DNA from: Falciphora oryzae
Taxonomy: Eukaryota; Ascomycota; Sordariomycetes; Magnaporthales; Magnaporthaceae
Direction: 5' to 3'
NCBI GenBank assembly: GCA_000733355.1
Contig: JNVV01000025.1
Coordinates: 316,087-380,086 of the forward strand
DNA: 64,000 nucleotides
Shown here: positions 31,762 through 41,414 of the stretch, one piece after another
Layout of the letters: each line of letters opens with the position of its first letter
How positions within the stretch are numbered: position 1 is the stretch's first letter
Notes under the pieces: model-generated
What the model was told of the DNA's origin: nothing
Database searches by the model: none
What the model saw: only the letters and a program-made list of their open reading frames with translations
Program-made: the position numbers and the translations under genes

Positions 31762-32391
31762 TTAGGGAACGCCGTAGTAGATCGACTTGCACTGGTAGCC
31801 GTTGCCGTCGGTGTACATGCTGTGCTTGTCGTCCTTGAAGATCTTGAAGTGGGTGCCGCCGTTGCCGCCGTCTCTTTATATCCGGGTAAGCGACGGAGGT
31901 CAGCGGCTTGATTTTTGTGATTTTCCGTTAATTAGGAGCTGTATCTTCAGCCGACTTACCCGACCTGCTGGTAGTTCTGGAAGGACTGGGCGTTACTGGC
32001 GATGCCCCAGCTGAAGGTGACGCCGGTGTCGAAGCGGCACCTGCCGTTGGCCGTCTCCCAGTGGATGACGCCGCCGGGGACGCACGAGTTGCCGGGGCCC
32101 GGGTTGCGGTTGCAGTCGCTGTCGTTGGGGCAGTACTGGTTTTGGCGGGAATCAGACAAAGTCAGCGGCGAACCCCCTGTCTGGTGTTGGAAGCCAGTAT
32201 TTGACTATGGGACTTACAATGACTGCACTGTAGATTTCCTTGCCGCGGTCCAGGCAGTTGACGAGGTGGATGCCCTCGCCGCGCTTGGCGAGCACGTTGA
32301 CACCGTCGGCGGGGGCCGCGGCCTCGGCGACGGGGGCGGCCATGGCGGCGCCGGCGGAGAAGGAGGCGAGAGCGAGCTGAGCGAAACGCAT
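31762..32391 (-). CDS. Small secreted protein with six cysteines, unknown family
   Basis: Three exons (32218-32391, 31960-32135, 31762-31873) give 153 residues; every join keeps frame. A signal peptide covers about residues 1-18 (MRFAQLALASFSAGAAMA), followed by a short pro-region ending in KR. The mature part is Gly/Asn/Tyr-rich with six cysteines (VNC, IYC, SDC, NSC, GRC, YQC) and alternating polar/hydrophobic stretches suggesting a disulfide-braced beta sandwich. I do not recognise the family. Its size, processing site and even cysteine number fit an apoplastic secreted protein. Confidence 0.78.
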
Positions 32392-33644
32392 TTTGGCAAA
32401 ATGCCTTCTGTTCCTGAGGATCCAACGAGGGGAAGTTGTTTTTTGAGAGTGTCAAAAAGGGCTGGCTGGAAGCTGTACAAGTCCTGGAGCTGTTTGCTGC
32501 TGGCTGCTGGCTGCTGCTGGCTGAAGAAGGGGAAAAGATAATGTCTCTTGGCCGGGTGAGGATGGTGATATTTATATCCATTGTGGCCGGCGGAGCATCG
32601 ACGTCGACATGTCGTCGCTCCTCATGTTTCCTAGCCGAACTCTCTGCCGGGGCGGGAATTGCCTCGTTGGGAAGGAGGATGCTTGGGCACTGGGGGCACT
32701 CGCGTTGGCAAAGGTAGCGCTGGGGAGGTTGGCGCGATACCCACTGCCTGCGATGGCTCTGATGCTGTCCAAGACAGGCTCGTGTGAAGTCACCAATCAG
32801 CTGGTCAGCATCGTGGTGCTACTCGGTCGGTATCATTGTCTCGTCGAGCTGCTGTTGGGCTACTGCCAGGTCCCACCCTACCTAGCGCTTACCTACCCTC
32901 TTTTGCCCCCACAGACTTGTTGCGTTGGAGGGACGGCAATGGCCAGGCGTTCTAGGCACCCAGATTTTCTCGACGTCCCGCAATTAAACTTTGTCCGTCG
33001 GCGGAGGCTCCCGGACGTTGGGGCTGCGGCCCCGCGAGCCTATCAACGACCCCGGCTCGTATCCCGATCCCAGGTTCTGGAAAAAACTTAGGCTTGCTTG
33101 GGCACTAACCGACCAATCAAGTGGCCCCCAATTCCTTGGATCCAGGGGTTGCTTGATCGATCTGGCTGAGGTGATGGTGGTATCCTGTTCAGCCGCCTCG
33201 GCATGCACCGAGCAGAGGACGCCTGATGCAGGCTACTGACTTGGTCGCACACATCATGCGGCCCTACTATAAGGCGCGCACGGCTTGTGGGCGGTTCCAG
33301 GGGCATACAAATTAAAGATGGTCCAGGCAGACGAGTAGCGTGCGCGCCTTAGCGAAGCAATAATAGTCGCTCAAGACACCGCTCTTCCGGTTAAATCGGC
33401 CCCATAGACGTCGTATTTTCACGTCTGACGCCCACGGTGCAGCACCGGCGCCGTCATTCCTTCGTTTATAATCTAGTTGTACAGATGCTATTTATGTTAC
33501 AGGAGAGCTGACAGCAGCGTTGCTGCTAGCCAGGTCTCTCGAAGATGCGAGGCAACGCGTTCCTCCTCCAATGGGGAGGCCGGACGACCTCGCGCAACAA
33601 GTGCATTGCATGGTCCCCACATGTTGTGGGTTGACCACAGCTGT
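32392..33644. other. Intergenic DNA
   Basis: This spacer between two minus-strand genes includes the promoter of the small secreted protein (right of 32391) with a CTG-rich simple stretch near 32499-32525. No supported gene is present. Confidence 0.5.
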
Positions 33645-35663
33645 TCACCAGACTTTCGGTTTTGACAAGTCGATTCCTTGGAGATCCCCGTAGGCTGTAG
33701 CGTCGGCCGCTTCCTCGCCTGTCGCTTCCCTATCGGCCCCCGGCTTGAACTGGGAGTTGGGTTGGGACAAGTCGATTCCTCGAAGTTCTTGGGAGCTGGG
33801 CAGTCTGACGGCTGGCTTACCCTGAAGCGGGTTGATAGCCGCTGCTAGATAGGCGAGTTGCTCTGCCTCGCGGGCGAGTTTCTGCACTTTGGTATTGTTG
33901 GCTTTCCACTTTCCAAGGGCCGGCATATTGACCAGGACGGCGGGGCCGAACGGGACAGCGTTTCGGGTGCACTGGACCTCCTGCACACCCATACGCCGAT
34001 GGTGCTGGCTCCTGGGCATCGCGAAGGAGAAGACGCAACCGGGATGCCGCAACTGGAGGATGCTTAGGGCGTTCTCAAGCGTGACGGACTCGAGCCGTGC
34101 GGCAGCGGCAGGGGTTGGGTTTACATTCTGAGAATGCTGACTGAGCGCTTCCAGGAAGGAGTGACAGGCCTCCTCGATGGATTCCTCGACCTCGACTTTG
34201 ATACCAAGACTTCGTGCCTCGATGGAAATTCGCGTGGGCCTCTCGGAGCGGCACTTGTTGTTGGTGACGCGGAGCACATTGCCGTCGGGGTCCTGGTGGA
34301 TCTTGACACGGGGGAAGCACCCCGCGCGGAGCGTCGAGGTGTACACCTTGGTAAGCAGGCCAGGCGGTGGTGGGGTCTCGTAGATGATGGCCTTGGCATG
34401 GTCGGCGCTCCACATCAGCTCGCGCACATCGTGCCTGACGTGCAAGCCGGCGACGGCGGCCTGCGTCGCGTCCGCAAGGTTGGGACCGCGCCCCCGGGTC
34501 ACGACCTTGAAGCGCATGAGCGGCACGGCGAACCTGATGCGCATTACGGGCCAGACCTTGTATCTGTCGGGCGTGTGGTTCTCGGGCCTGACCGACTTGA
34601 GCCTGTAGCGCGCGAGCTGGTCGGCCGGCAGGGCCTCGAGCTTGAGGGCGGTGGCGATCTTTTGATTCAGGGTGCTGATGAAGTCGTCAAAAGAGGAGAC
34701 GAGTCTGTGCTCTTTCGGGGGTTTGGGGTATTTTGGATGATAGTTGTATAAGCCCTTGGCTTTGAACCATGCGAGGGTGAAGGCGAGGTTTTGTAGGGGC
34801 CCGCGCTCGCCGTGCATCTTGTCGATCTCGTGATACTTGTCCCACTGGATGGCTCTATTAAGCCTTTGTAGGTTACTCAGTTCGGGCGCCTTACCATCGA
34901 TCGTGGGAGGAGGTTTACCCATGCGCCTACCCAGAGTCCAGGCACCAGTCTTCCTGGGGGCGGGTGCATGCATACCCCCAGGCGCACGGGTAGGCGTCTT
35001 CCTGTCACCACCAGGTGCATCGATAGGCGCGCGAGCAAGTGCCTCCAACAATGACTGGTCGTCCATGACGTCTGAGGGGCTCTGGTCCGATGGAGGCAAG
35101 GCATGGCTGAGCTGCTGGCCGTGCTGAGCCCGGGACACGGCGCGGGCGATGCCCCTGGTCGAGACAGGCTCGGGCCCGGGGCCACGGCTGAACCCAGGGC
35201 CACGGCTAGGCCTAGGACCACGGCTCGGCACGAGGTCACGGCTGGGGTAGCGACCACGGCCGAGCCAAGAAACACGGTTGGGCTCACGACTACGGCTGGG
35301 CACGGGGCCACGGCTCGGTTGAGGGCCGCTGCTGGGCTTGGGGCTGTTGCTGGTTCCGTACGCCAGGCGGCAGCGGCCAGGCGGCCAGCGGAGGCGCCCA
35401 ATTACCGCCGACCGCAGGGCGGCAGACATTGCGCGGTCTGGTAGCAGATAGGCAGCTAGAAACTGCGACTTGGTGACCGCACGAGGTGGTGGATGGCCAA
35501 GGTTAGGGGCATCAAACGATGACGAATTTGCGGGCGAAAATCTCAAAGTGCCCGCCTGACGCGAACGGCTGGCGTATTCTGGTCCAAGCGTCGTTGCGGC
35601 ACTGTGCGAGGCGTCACGACACGGTGGGCCGGAGGCACAGCCACATCGAAGGGAGGAAAGCAT
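33645..35663 (-). CDS. Unrecognised 672-residue protein, possibly mitochondrial
   Basis: A single long exon with sustained coding character. The first 45 residues are rich in Ser, Arg and Ala without acidic residues until later, as in mitochondrial presequences. Residues 107-165 are a Pro/Arg/Ser/Gly-rich repeat of PSRGP units. The globular part (about 260-580) has two possible alpha-beta segments. One (MRFKVVTRGRGPNLADATQAAVAGL) loosely resembles a double-stranded-RNA-binding fold, but this is weak. The C-terminus repeats GIDLSQP and GIDLSKP 40 residues apart. No catalytic motif was found. An organellar RNA-related role is a guess. Confidence 0.72.
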   Translation of the reverse strand: MLSSLRCGCASGPPCRDASHSAATTLGPEYASRSRQAGTLRFSPANSSSFDAPNLGHPPPRAVTKSQFLAAYLLPDRAMSAALRSAVIGRLRWPPGRCRLAYGTSNSPKPSSGPQPSRGPVPSRSREPNRVSWLGRGRYPSRDLVPSRGPRPSRGPGFSRGPGPEPVSTRGIARAVSRAQHGQQLSHALPPSDQSPSDVMDDQSLLEALARAPIDAPGGDRKTPTRAPGGMHAPAPRKTGAWTLGRRMGKPPPTIDGKAPELSNLQRLNRAIQWDKYHEIDKMHGERGPLQNLAFTLAWFKAKGLYNYHPKYPKPPKEHRLVSSFDDFISTLNQKIATALKLEALPADQLARYRLKSVRPENHTPDRYKVWPVMRIRFAVPLMRFKVVTRGRGPNLADATQAAVAGLHVRHDVRELMWSADHAKAIIYETPPPPGLLTKVYTSTLRAGCFPRVKIHQDPDGNVLRVTNNKCRSERPTRISIEARSLGIKVEVEESIEEACHSFLEALSQHSQNVNPTPAAAARLESVTLENALSILQLRHPGCVFSFAMPRSQHHRRMGVQEVQCTRNAVPFGPAVLVNMPALGKWKANNTKVQKLAREAEQLAYLAAAINPLQGKPAVRLPSSQELRGIDLSQPNSQFKPGADREATGEEAADATAYGDLQGIDLSKPKVW

Positions 35664-35840
35664 GGTAGAGAAAATAGGAATTGGAATGAATTATTGATCA
35701 ATGGGAAATAAATTGTTACCTAATTGATCGATGTCTAAACAATTGATCGACGCTGGATTGAAGAGAATAAAAAGATGCGCCGCACCTGGCCCTCGGGCCT
35801 GCGTCTGATAGGTGGAGCTAGCAGGCCCTCCAGCATCGTT

Positions 35841-35939
35841 GGCAGCGTGCCTGAGTGGTTAAGGGGTGTGACTTGAATTACAACAGTTCAGGCTTATCAC
35901 ATGACTTCGGTCGCGCAGGTTCGAACCCTGCCGCTGTCG
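35841..35939 (+). tRNA. tRNA-Ser (anticodon UGA) with 18-nt intron
   Basis: The cloverleaf is complete. The acceptor stem is GGCAGCG/CGCTGTC (one G-U pair), with a D arm, anticodon stem TGTGA/TCACA, a long variable arm (GAC-TTCG-GTC) typical of serine tRNAs, and a T arm GCAGG-TTCGAAC-CCTGC. The anticodon TGA is at 35874-35876. An 18 nt intron at 35878-35895 sits one base after the anticodon, the canonical site. Its TTCAGG can pair with CTTGAA of the loop as in other pre-tRNAs. A T-rich run beginning near 35998 could serve Pol III termination. Confidence 0.94.
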
Positions 35940-36567
35940 AGATGACATCATTTTTCTCGGTTGGGGGGCAGCCCTGTTGTCCGCTGCATCCTGTTACTTT
36001 TTTTTTCTTTTTTTTCTTTTTTTCCTCTCTTATTTTCTCCCCTTGTAGAGATACAACACACCCTTCCCATAAACCCTCTAGAGCTGGTATCCTGTATGGA
36101 GCCCCGACCTCCTCATCCCTGCTTAGCGACTGCCCCGAGGCATTCCCGTATCTCGACGGCATGCGTGCCAAGCCTGGCTTCCTTCGGCGTGGGGCCGATG
36201 TTGTAACGTTGAGGAGCACGCAACAACCCACCTCCCTAAACTCGCCTAGGCTGTCTAGCACAAGTCCCCAGACCACGATCTATCCGACAGTCCATACCGA
36301 CCACACCCCTCACCGCAGTCCACTTTCTATACCATGCATGGACAAGGTTGGGAGACGGGCCACCGACGGTGAAAGGCCGCGATGCTAGCATACCAGGGGC
36401 GAGTGAGGGGTAAGCGTACTTGGTGATCGATGAAGCTATCAGCGGGGCCGATTTACAAGGACATAATATGCACTCAAGGTGCTTTAGTGCTGGTGCATCT
36501 CGCACACCTGTTACTCCTGCCATTCCTTCTCAGACTTGCCTGGCCCGCTAACGATACTGTCGCCAGA
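35940..36567. other. Spacer between tRNA-Ser and M20 gene
   Basis: It begins with T-rich sequence (35998-36040), then mixed DNA leading to the amidohydrolase promoter. An in-frame upstream ATG at 36430 extends the next gene by 46 codons containing a hydrophobic run; see that entry. Confidence 0.55.
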
Positions 36568-37944
36568 ATGCGCTCCTCAGTCCTGCAAGCCGCTCTCCTC
36601 CTCGCCGCCTCTGCCTCGGCAAGCGGCCAGCGGCGGCAGAGCAACGGCACGACGGGCGGGCGGTACCTCGACGACATCTCGGCCGCCATCTCCTCCCTCA
36701 CCGAGGAGATCTGGCCCATCAGTCAGGAGATCCACGACAACCCGGAGCTGGGCTACCAGGAGGTGCGCGCCCATAAGCTCCTAACCGACTACGTATCCAG
36801 TAAAGACGGCTGGAAGGTCACGCGCGGCGCCTACAAGATCGACACTGCCTTTATCGCCGAGTTCGACGGCGGCTTCGGCGCCGGGCCCATAGTCTCCTTC
36901 AACGCCGAGTATGACGCCCTCCGCGACATCGGCCACGCCTGCGGCCACAACCTCATCGCCGCCTCCAGCCTGGCCGGCGCGCTGGGCGCCGCCGCGGTGA
37001 TGCGCCAGCACCGCCTGCCGGGCAAGGTCGTGCTCTTCGGCACGCCCGCCGAGGAGTCGCTGGGCGGCAAGATCAAGCTCCTCGAGGCGGGCGCGTACCG
37101 CGACGCCAAAGTCGACATCAGCATCATGGCGCACCCCATGGGCGGCGGCGACGCGGGAGACGGCGCCTACTCGATGGTGCAGGCCGGCGACCGCTTCGAC
37201 GTCGAGTTCCGCGGCCGCGCCGCCCACGCCGCCGCCGCGCCCTGGGAAGGGGTCAACGCCCAGGACGCCGCGACGCTGGCCTGGACGGCAATGGGCCTCG
37301 CGCGCGCCCAGCTGCGGCCCACGGACCGCATCCATGGGCGCTTCCACACGGGCGAGGGCGCCATCAACGTCGTGCCCGACGCCGCCACGGCCGCGTGGCA
37401 GGTCCGCGCCGCCAACAGCGCCGAGCTGGCCGAGGTGGTGGGCAAGTTCGAGAACGCCATCAAGGCGGGCGCCCTCGGCACCGGAGCTTCGTACAACCTG
37501 ACAAAGCGCTGGGGCGGTTACTCGGCCATGGTCAACAACAATCCGCTCGCGGCGGCCTACAAGCGCAACTTCGAGGTCCTGGGCGGCACGACGCCCGACG
37601 CCGAGGTTGAGAAGGCGCGCCCGGCCGCGGGCTCGACAGACCAGGGCAACGTGTCGGAGGAGGTGCCCGCCATGCAGGCCGTCTTTGGCATCTTTGACGA
37701 GGACGGCAAGCCCACCGCCTCGGCGCCGCACACGCCCGACTTCAAGAGCGCCGCCAGGTCGCGCAAGAGCTTCGACAAGTCCATGCAGGTCGCCAAGGCC
37801 CTGGCTGGTGTCGCTGTTGACGTGCTCACCGTCGATGGGATGATGGCAAAGGTCAAGGAGGACTTCCAGAAGGAGACTGGGGGCAGCAGCAAAGTGCAGC
37901 AGCTCAAGCAGATCCGCCGCCGTTTTCTGGAGACTCAGCCATGA
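36568..37944 (+). CDS. Secreted M20-family amidohydrolase/peptidase
   Basis: Single exon. The ATG at 36568 gives 458 residues and a clear signal peptide (MRSSVLQAALLLAASASASG), so it is preferred over the in-frame ATG at 36430. Metal-binding and catalytic motifs of the M20 dinuclear zinc family are present: GHACGHN (122-128), PAEE (160-163, catalytic Glu and ligand) and AHP (188-190). The dimerisation lid domain carries FRGRAAHAAAAPWEG. The closest type is the M20D / PM20D2-like group, which cleaves amide bonds of N-acyl amino acids or dipeptides. A Gly-rich loop and C-terminal tail follow. Activity outside the cell would release amino acids for the permease and oxidase encoded nearby (inference). 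Confidence 0.9.
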   Translation: MRSSVLQAALLLAASASASGQRRQSNGTTGGRYLDDISAAISSLTEEIWPISQEIHDNPELGYQEVRAHKLLTDYVSSKDGWKVTRGAYKIDTAFIAEFDGGFGAGPIVSFNAEYDALRDIGHACGHNLIAASSLAGALGAAAVMRQHRLPGKVVLFGTPAEESLGGKIKLLEAGAYRDAKVDISIMAHPMGGGDAGDGAYSMVQAGDRFDVEFRGRAAHAAAAPWEGVNAQDAATLAWTAMGLARAQLRPTDRIHGRFHTGEGAINVVPDAATAAWQVRAANSAELAEVVGKFENAIKAGALGTGASYNLTKRWGGYSAMVNNNPLAAAYKRNFEVLGGTTPDAEVEKARPAAGSTDQGNVSEEVPAMQAVFGIFDEDGKPTASAPHTPDFKSAARSRKSFDKSMQVAKALAGVAVDVLTVDGMMAKVKEDFQKETGGSSKVQQLKQIRRRFLETQP

Positions 37945-38171
37945 AGGAACTTGAAAGGATTAAAAGAGTATCAGCTTCGTGGGTAGGTATTCAGTTATAT
38001 AGGAGTGAGAAGAGCAATGAAATATGTTCCGGGATACCGGGATGATTACCTAGATGTCCCCATACGTTATAAAAGCTAGATAGCGGATGTTTAGCGGTGA
38101 GAAGAAGCTAGAGATGGCAGAGAAGGAGCTGTTGACCAAGGAAAACCACCCTCAAGCAAGCATCCCTGGTC

Positions 38172-39650
38172 TCAGAGCGCAGCCGCCCTCCCCTCAACCC
38201 ACCCCTCGACCATCAACTTCGGCGCCTCCCAAGCCCGCGCCAGACGCATAGATTCCGGAAACCACTCAGGCGGCTCCCCGTCCCCCTCAGTCAACATATG
38301 CACCAAAGCCTCCGCACACCGAAACGCCAGCGCCATCCCGTGCCCGTTCATCCCGACCGACATCCACAGCCCCTTCTGCCCGGGCGCCTCGCCCACCAGT
38401 GGCAGCGTGTCGGGCGTGTAGCACGTAATCCCGCTCCAATCCCTCACCACGCTCGCCCCGTCCTTTTCGCTCCCCCACCTCTCACTCCCATAGAACCGCC
38501 TCGGCGCCTCGTGCAGGTACGCCGCGACTTTGCCGTCGACGCCGCCATCATCGGTGACGCCGACCTCGTTCCCCGGCGCCAGACACCGCGCGCCGCCCCA
38601 CACGACATCGCCGGCCGGGGTGGTGATGTAGTAGTCGTCGGTCTCCACATCGACAGGCCCGCCGCTGTGGCCCGTCAGGTATTCATAGTCCATCCCCCGG
38701 CCCGGCCGCAGCGCCGCGACCTGGCTGCGCACGGGCGTCAGGAAGCCCGTGGCCGCCAGGCCGCGGTGCAGGCTGTTGGTGTAGGCGTTTGTGGCGAGCA
38801 CAACATTTCTGGAATGCACGTCGCCGCGGTCCGTCTGGACCGTCCACCTCGCCTTACTCGTAGCGGCAGCAGCAGATCCGGGTTCGGTTTCGTGGACGGA
38901 CAGCGCGGGCGTGTTGGTCTGCAGGTCCAGCCCTTTATCCAGCGCGAGCTCCAGCATCCTGCACACCAGCAGGTACGGGTTCTGCGCGTGCGCCGCGTAC
39001 GTAATTGCCCCGACGATGCCCGGCATGCCGAGGTGCTTACGCGCGCCGTCACCGCGCCACACCGTCTTTTTCACCGCGGGCCCCTCGTCCTCCGGCGTGC
39101 GCGCGCGGACCTCGTCGCGGAAGGCCAGGCGGGCCAGGGCTTCCCGGAACGCAGCCTCGGTCGTGAAGACGTCCATGGTCTCGACGTCCTGAAAGTCGTT
39201 CTCCACGTTATGCTCGCGCACAAACGCCGCGATGTCGGCAACCGTCTGCTCCTCGTGCCGCTCCAGCTTGAGCGCCTCGGCCTCGCCAAACGCGGCCGCG
39301 TAGGACCGGAAGTGCGACCACCACCCGGGCCGGCAGTGGCCCCCGTTGCGGCCCGACGCGCCCGAGGCGGCGGTGCGGGCCTCGAGCATGAGGATCCGCA
39401 GGGACGGGTCGCGAGCTAGCAGTTTGTAGGCGACGGCGGCGCCCGAGACGCCCGAGCCGACGATGATGTGGTCGAACACCTCGTCGGCGGGCAAGTGGGG
39501 CGTGGTGCGGTGCGAGGCGAGGCGGTGCGGGGGGTCCTGCCAGTGGCTGACGGTCGGGTTGGGGTGCGGGAACCCGGGGTGTTCTTTTCCGCCGCCCATT
39601 GCTGCTGTGTTCCTTTGACGAGGCTGGTGTGGCTGGAAGTTGGTAGCCAA
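38172..39650 (-). CDS. FAD-dependent oxidoreductase, DAO family
   Basis: Single exon, 492 residues (476 if the second Met at 39599 is used). After the family's N-terminal PNPTVSHWQDPP segment comes the FAD motif HIIVGSGVSGAAVAY (about 61-75), then SGASGRNGGHCRPGW, the conserved flavin-contact loop. A C-terminal TPDTLPLVGEAP...GMNGHGMALAF motif closes the FAD site. This group oxidises secondary or tertiary amines and D-amino acids with release of ammonia or aldehyde. No signal peptide, membrane span or SKL-type C-terminus is evident, so it is probably cytosolic. It converges with the M20 gene, about 230 bp away. Confidence 0.92.
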   Translation of the reverse strand: MATNFQPHQPRQRNTAAMGGGKEHPGFPHPNPTVSHWQDPPHRLASHRTTPHLPADEVFDHIIVGSGVSGAAVAYKLLARDPSLRILMLEARTAASGASGRNGGHCRPGWWSHFRSYAAAFGEAEALKLERHEEQTVADIAAFVREHNVENDFQDVETMDVFTTEAAFREALARLAFRDEVRARTPEDEGPAVKKTVWRGDGARKHLGMPGIVGAITYAAHAQNPYLLVCRMLELALDKGLDLQTNTPALSVHETEPGSAAAATSKARWTVQTDRGDVHSRNVVLATNAYTNSLHRGLAATGFLTPVRSQVAALRPGRGMDYEYLTGHSGGPVDVETDDYYITTPAGDVVWGGARCLAPGNEVGVTDDGGVDGKVAAYLHEAPRRFYGSERWGSEKDGASVVRDWSGITCYTPDTLPLVGEAPGQKGLWMSVGMNGHGMALAFRCAEALVHMLTEGDGEPPEWFPESMRLARAWEAPKLMVEGWVEGRAAAL

Positions 39651-39956
39651 GGTCGGTTGTATCTGCTGGATGGGATGAAGTCAACGTCAAGGCATGTCGT
39701 CACCAAGTTCATGTGACCTCCGATGAACGCGACGCATAAGGGTTAGGGTCTCGAGGATCGCAAGTGCTTCTAGGTCGCCAACCAACTCATGCTGTGTATG
39801 TACCTTAGGTCCTGCACAACCTTTGATCAAAACGAACGTGTATCATTATTAATAACAATAACAGCCCAACCCAATCTATATGCTACGCATGCTATGCTCA
39901 ACAGAAAACACTAGGAGACGACACTTTTCAACGCTACAACACCCGGACCAGCACGC
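39651..39956. other. Short spacer between two minus-strand genes
   Basis: About 0.3 kb: promoter of the DAO-type gene and 3' region of the metalloprotease-like gene. No repeat or RNA gene seen. Confidence 0.5.
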
Positions 39957-41414
39957 CTAGTACCTGGACACGTCGGCGCCCGAGACGGTGAAGCTCAGGG
40001 TGATCTCCCTGTTGGCCGGGTCCAGCTCGTTCTCCTTGCCGGGCTCGGTAATGTTGCGGGGCAGGCCGTACATGTCGATGGCGTTGTACTTGATGAGCTG
40101 CTCGGGCGTGTTGACCACGACGAGCGTCGCCTCCTCGCCTGACGTGACCTCGGTCGTGGCCCGACCGTCCGGCATCTCGATGTACCGCACCTCCTTGGAG
40201 GCCTTGTTGCGCACGGCGAGCGTGGCCGTGTAGGGGCCGGTGGCGTCCTTGATGGCGACGGCGACCGTGCTGGTCGTGTTGAGCTTGCCAGCCTGGTACG
40301 TGCCGTCGCCGTTGGTCAGCAGGCGCGCGAATACAGCGCCCATGTAGCGCGGCGACTTGCCGGCCCTGCTCTTGAAGACGCCGTCAGAGACGCGCTCCCA
40401 CATGTCCTTGTTTAGGAAGTCCTTGTTGTCCTCGAACCGCTGGCGCGCCTTGTCGTGCTCGATGTCGACGTAGGCCATGCGCGCCCAGTACTTGCCCACG
40501 ACCTGCTGCACCGTGGCGCTGTCGCCGAGCACGCGCTGCAGCACGTGCAGCGGCGTCTCCTCGGCGCCGCCCGGGAGCGTCGCCTTGACCAGCGCCTGCA
40601 TGGCGTCGCGGCCCATGCCCTTCCAGTTGTCCTGGTTGCGGACGAGGTAGTGGAAGAAGGGCCAGGCGTCGTAGTGGTTGCCGGCGTTGATGCCGCCCCG
40701 GGTACCGTCGACGATGGCGAGGTACGACTTGGCGATGGTGTTGTAGACGGCGAAGAGCGTGTCGCCCTCCTTGCGGCCGTGCTTGGCGCGCGCTCCGGCG
40801 CAGAGGTCCGACGTCAGGTACGTGTCGGCGACCCACTGGGCGAACGTCTCGCTCCACGTGCGCATGTTGATCATCTCGGGCCAGGCGTTGCCCTGGTGCC
40901 ACTGCATGGCGTGGGCCCACTCGTGCACCGTCAGGCCGGGCTGGTCCAACATGCTGCCGGCGTTGATCTCGATGAAGACGCGGCTTGAGTAATACGCCAT
41001 GCCAGAGAAGCCGCCGCCGACGCTGTTGACCAGGTACACGTCCGTCTTATAGTACGGCTCGTCCGCTTTGCCCTTGTAGATGCCGAGCCCTGTCGAGTTC
41101 CAGCCTAGGTCGCCGACGAAGCAGTCGTAGCCCGCCTCCATGGTCTTCAGAGCCTCTTTGCCCTGTTCCGCCGTCTCGCCGGCGCCGTTGGGGCTAAGGA
41201 ACAGGCGGAAGCGGGGAGAGGTCACGTAGGGCGGGAGAAGCGAGGTGTCGTTGCTGGTGCTGTTGGTAACGGGGTCGTAGGCCGAGACCGGCCGCTCCGC
41301 GAAGACGGCGGGCTCGTTGGGCCGCATGCCGCGGCGGTTCAGCTGGGGCGCCGCAAAGACGCCGGCAACGGCGCTGAGGGCTACGGCCGAAACCATCATC
41401 TTTGATGAGGCCAT
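39957..41414 (-). CDS. Secreted HEWAH zinc-metalloprotease-like protein (DUF6055-like)
   Basis: Single exon, 485 residues. The signal peptide is about 1-22, followed by a pro-segment with QLNRR. The motif HEWAH (164-168) is an HExxH zinc site, with a downstream WSETFAQW whose Glu189 may be the third ligand, as in gluzincins. The arrangement resembles the poorly studied DUF6055 group. The last 150 residues look like an Ig-like or beta-sandwich domain. N-glycosylation sequons occur near the N-terminus (NSTSNDTS) and elsewhere. Proteolysis of extracellular protein is likely but unproven. Confidence 0.8.
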   Translation of the reverse strand: MASSKMMVSAVALSAVAGVFAAPQLNRRGMRPNEPAVFAERPVSAYDPVTNSTSNDTSLLPPYVTSPRFRLFLSPNGAGETAEQGKEALKTMEAGYDCFVGDLGWNSTGLGIYKGKADEPYYKTDVYLVNSVGGGFSGMAYYSSRVFIEINAGSMLDQPGLTVHEWAHAMQWHQGNAWPEMINMRTWSETFAQWVADTYLTSDLCAGARAKHGRKEGDTLFAVYNTIAKSYLAIVDGTRGGINAGNHYDAWPFFHYLVRNQDNWKGMGRDAMQALVKATLPGGAEETPLHVLQRVLGDSATVQQVVGKYWARMAYVDIEHDKARQRFEDNKDFLNKDMWERVSDGVFKSRAGKSPRYMGAVFARLLTNGDGTYQAGKLNTTSTVAVAIKDATGPYTATLAVRNKASKEVRYIEMPDGRATTEVTSGEEATLVVVNTPEQLIKYNAIDMYGLPRNITEPGKENELDPANREITLSFTVSGADVSRY

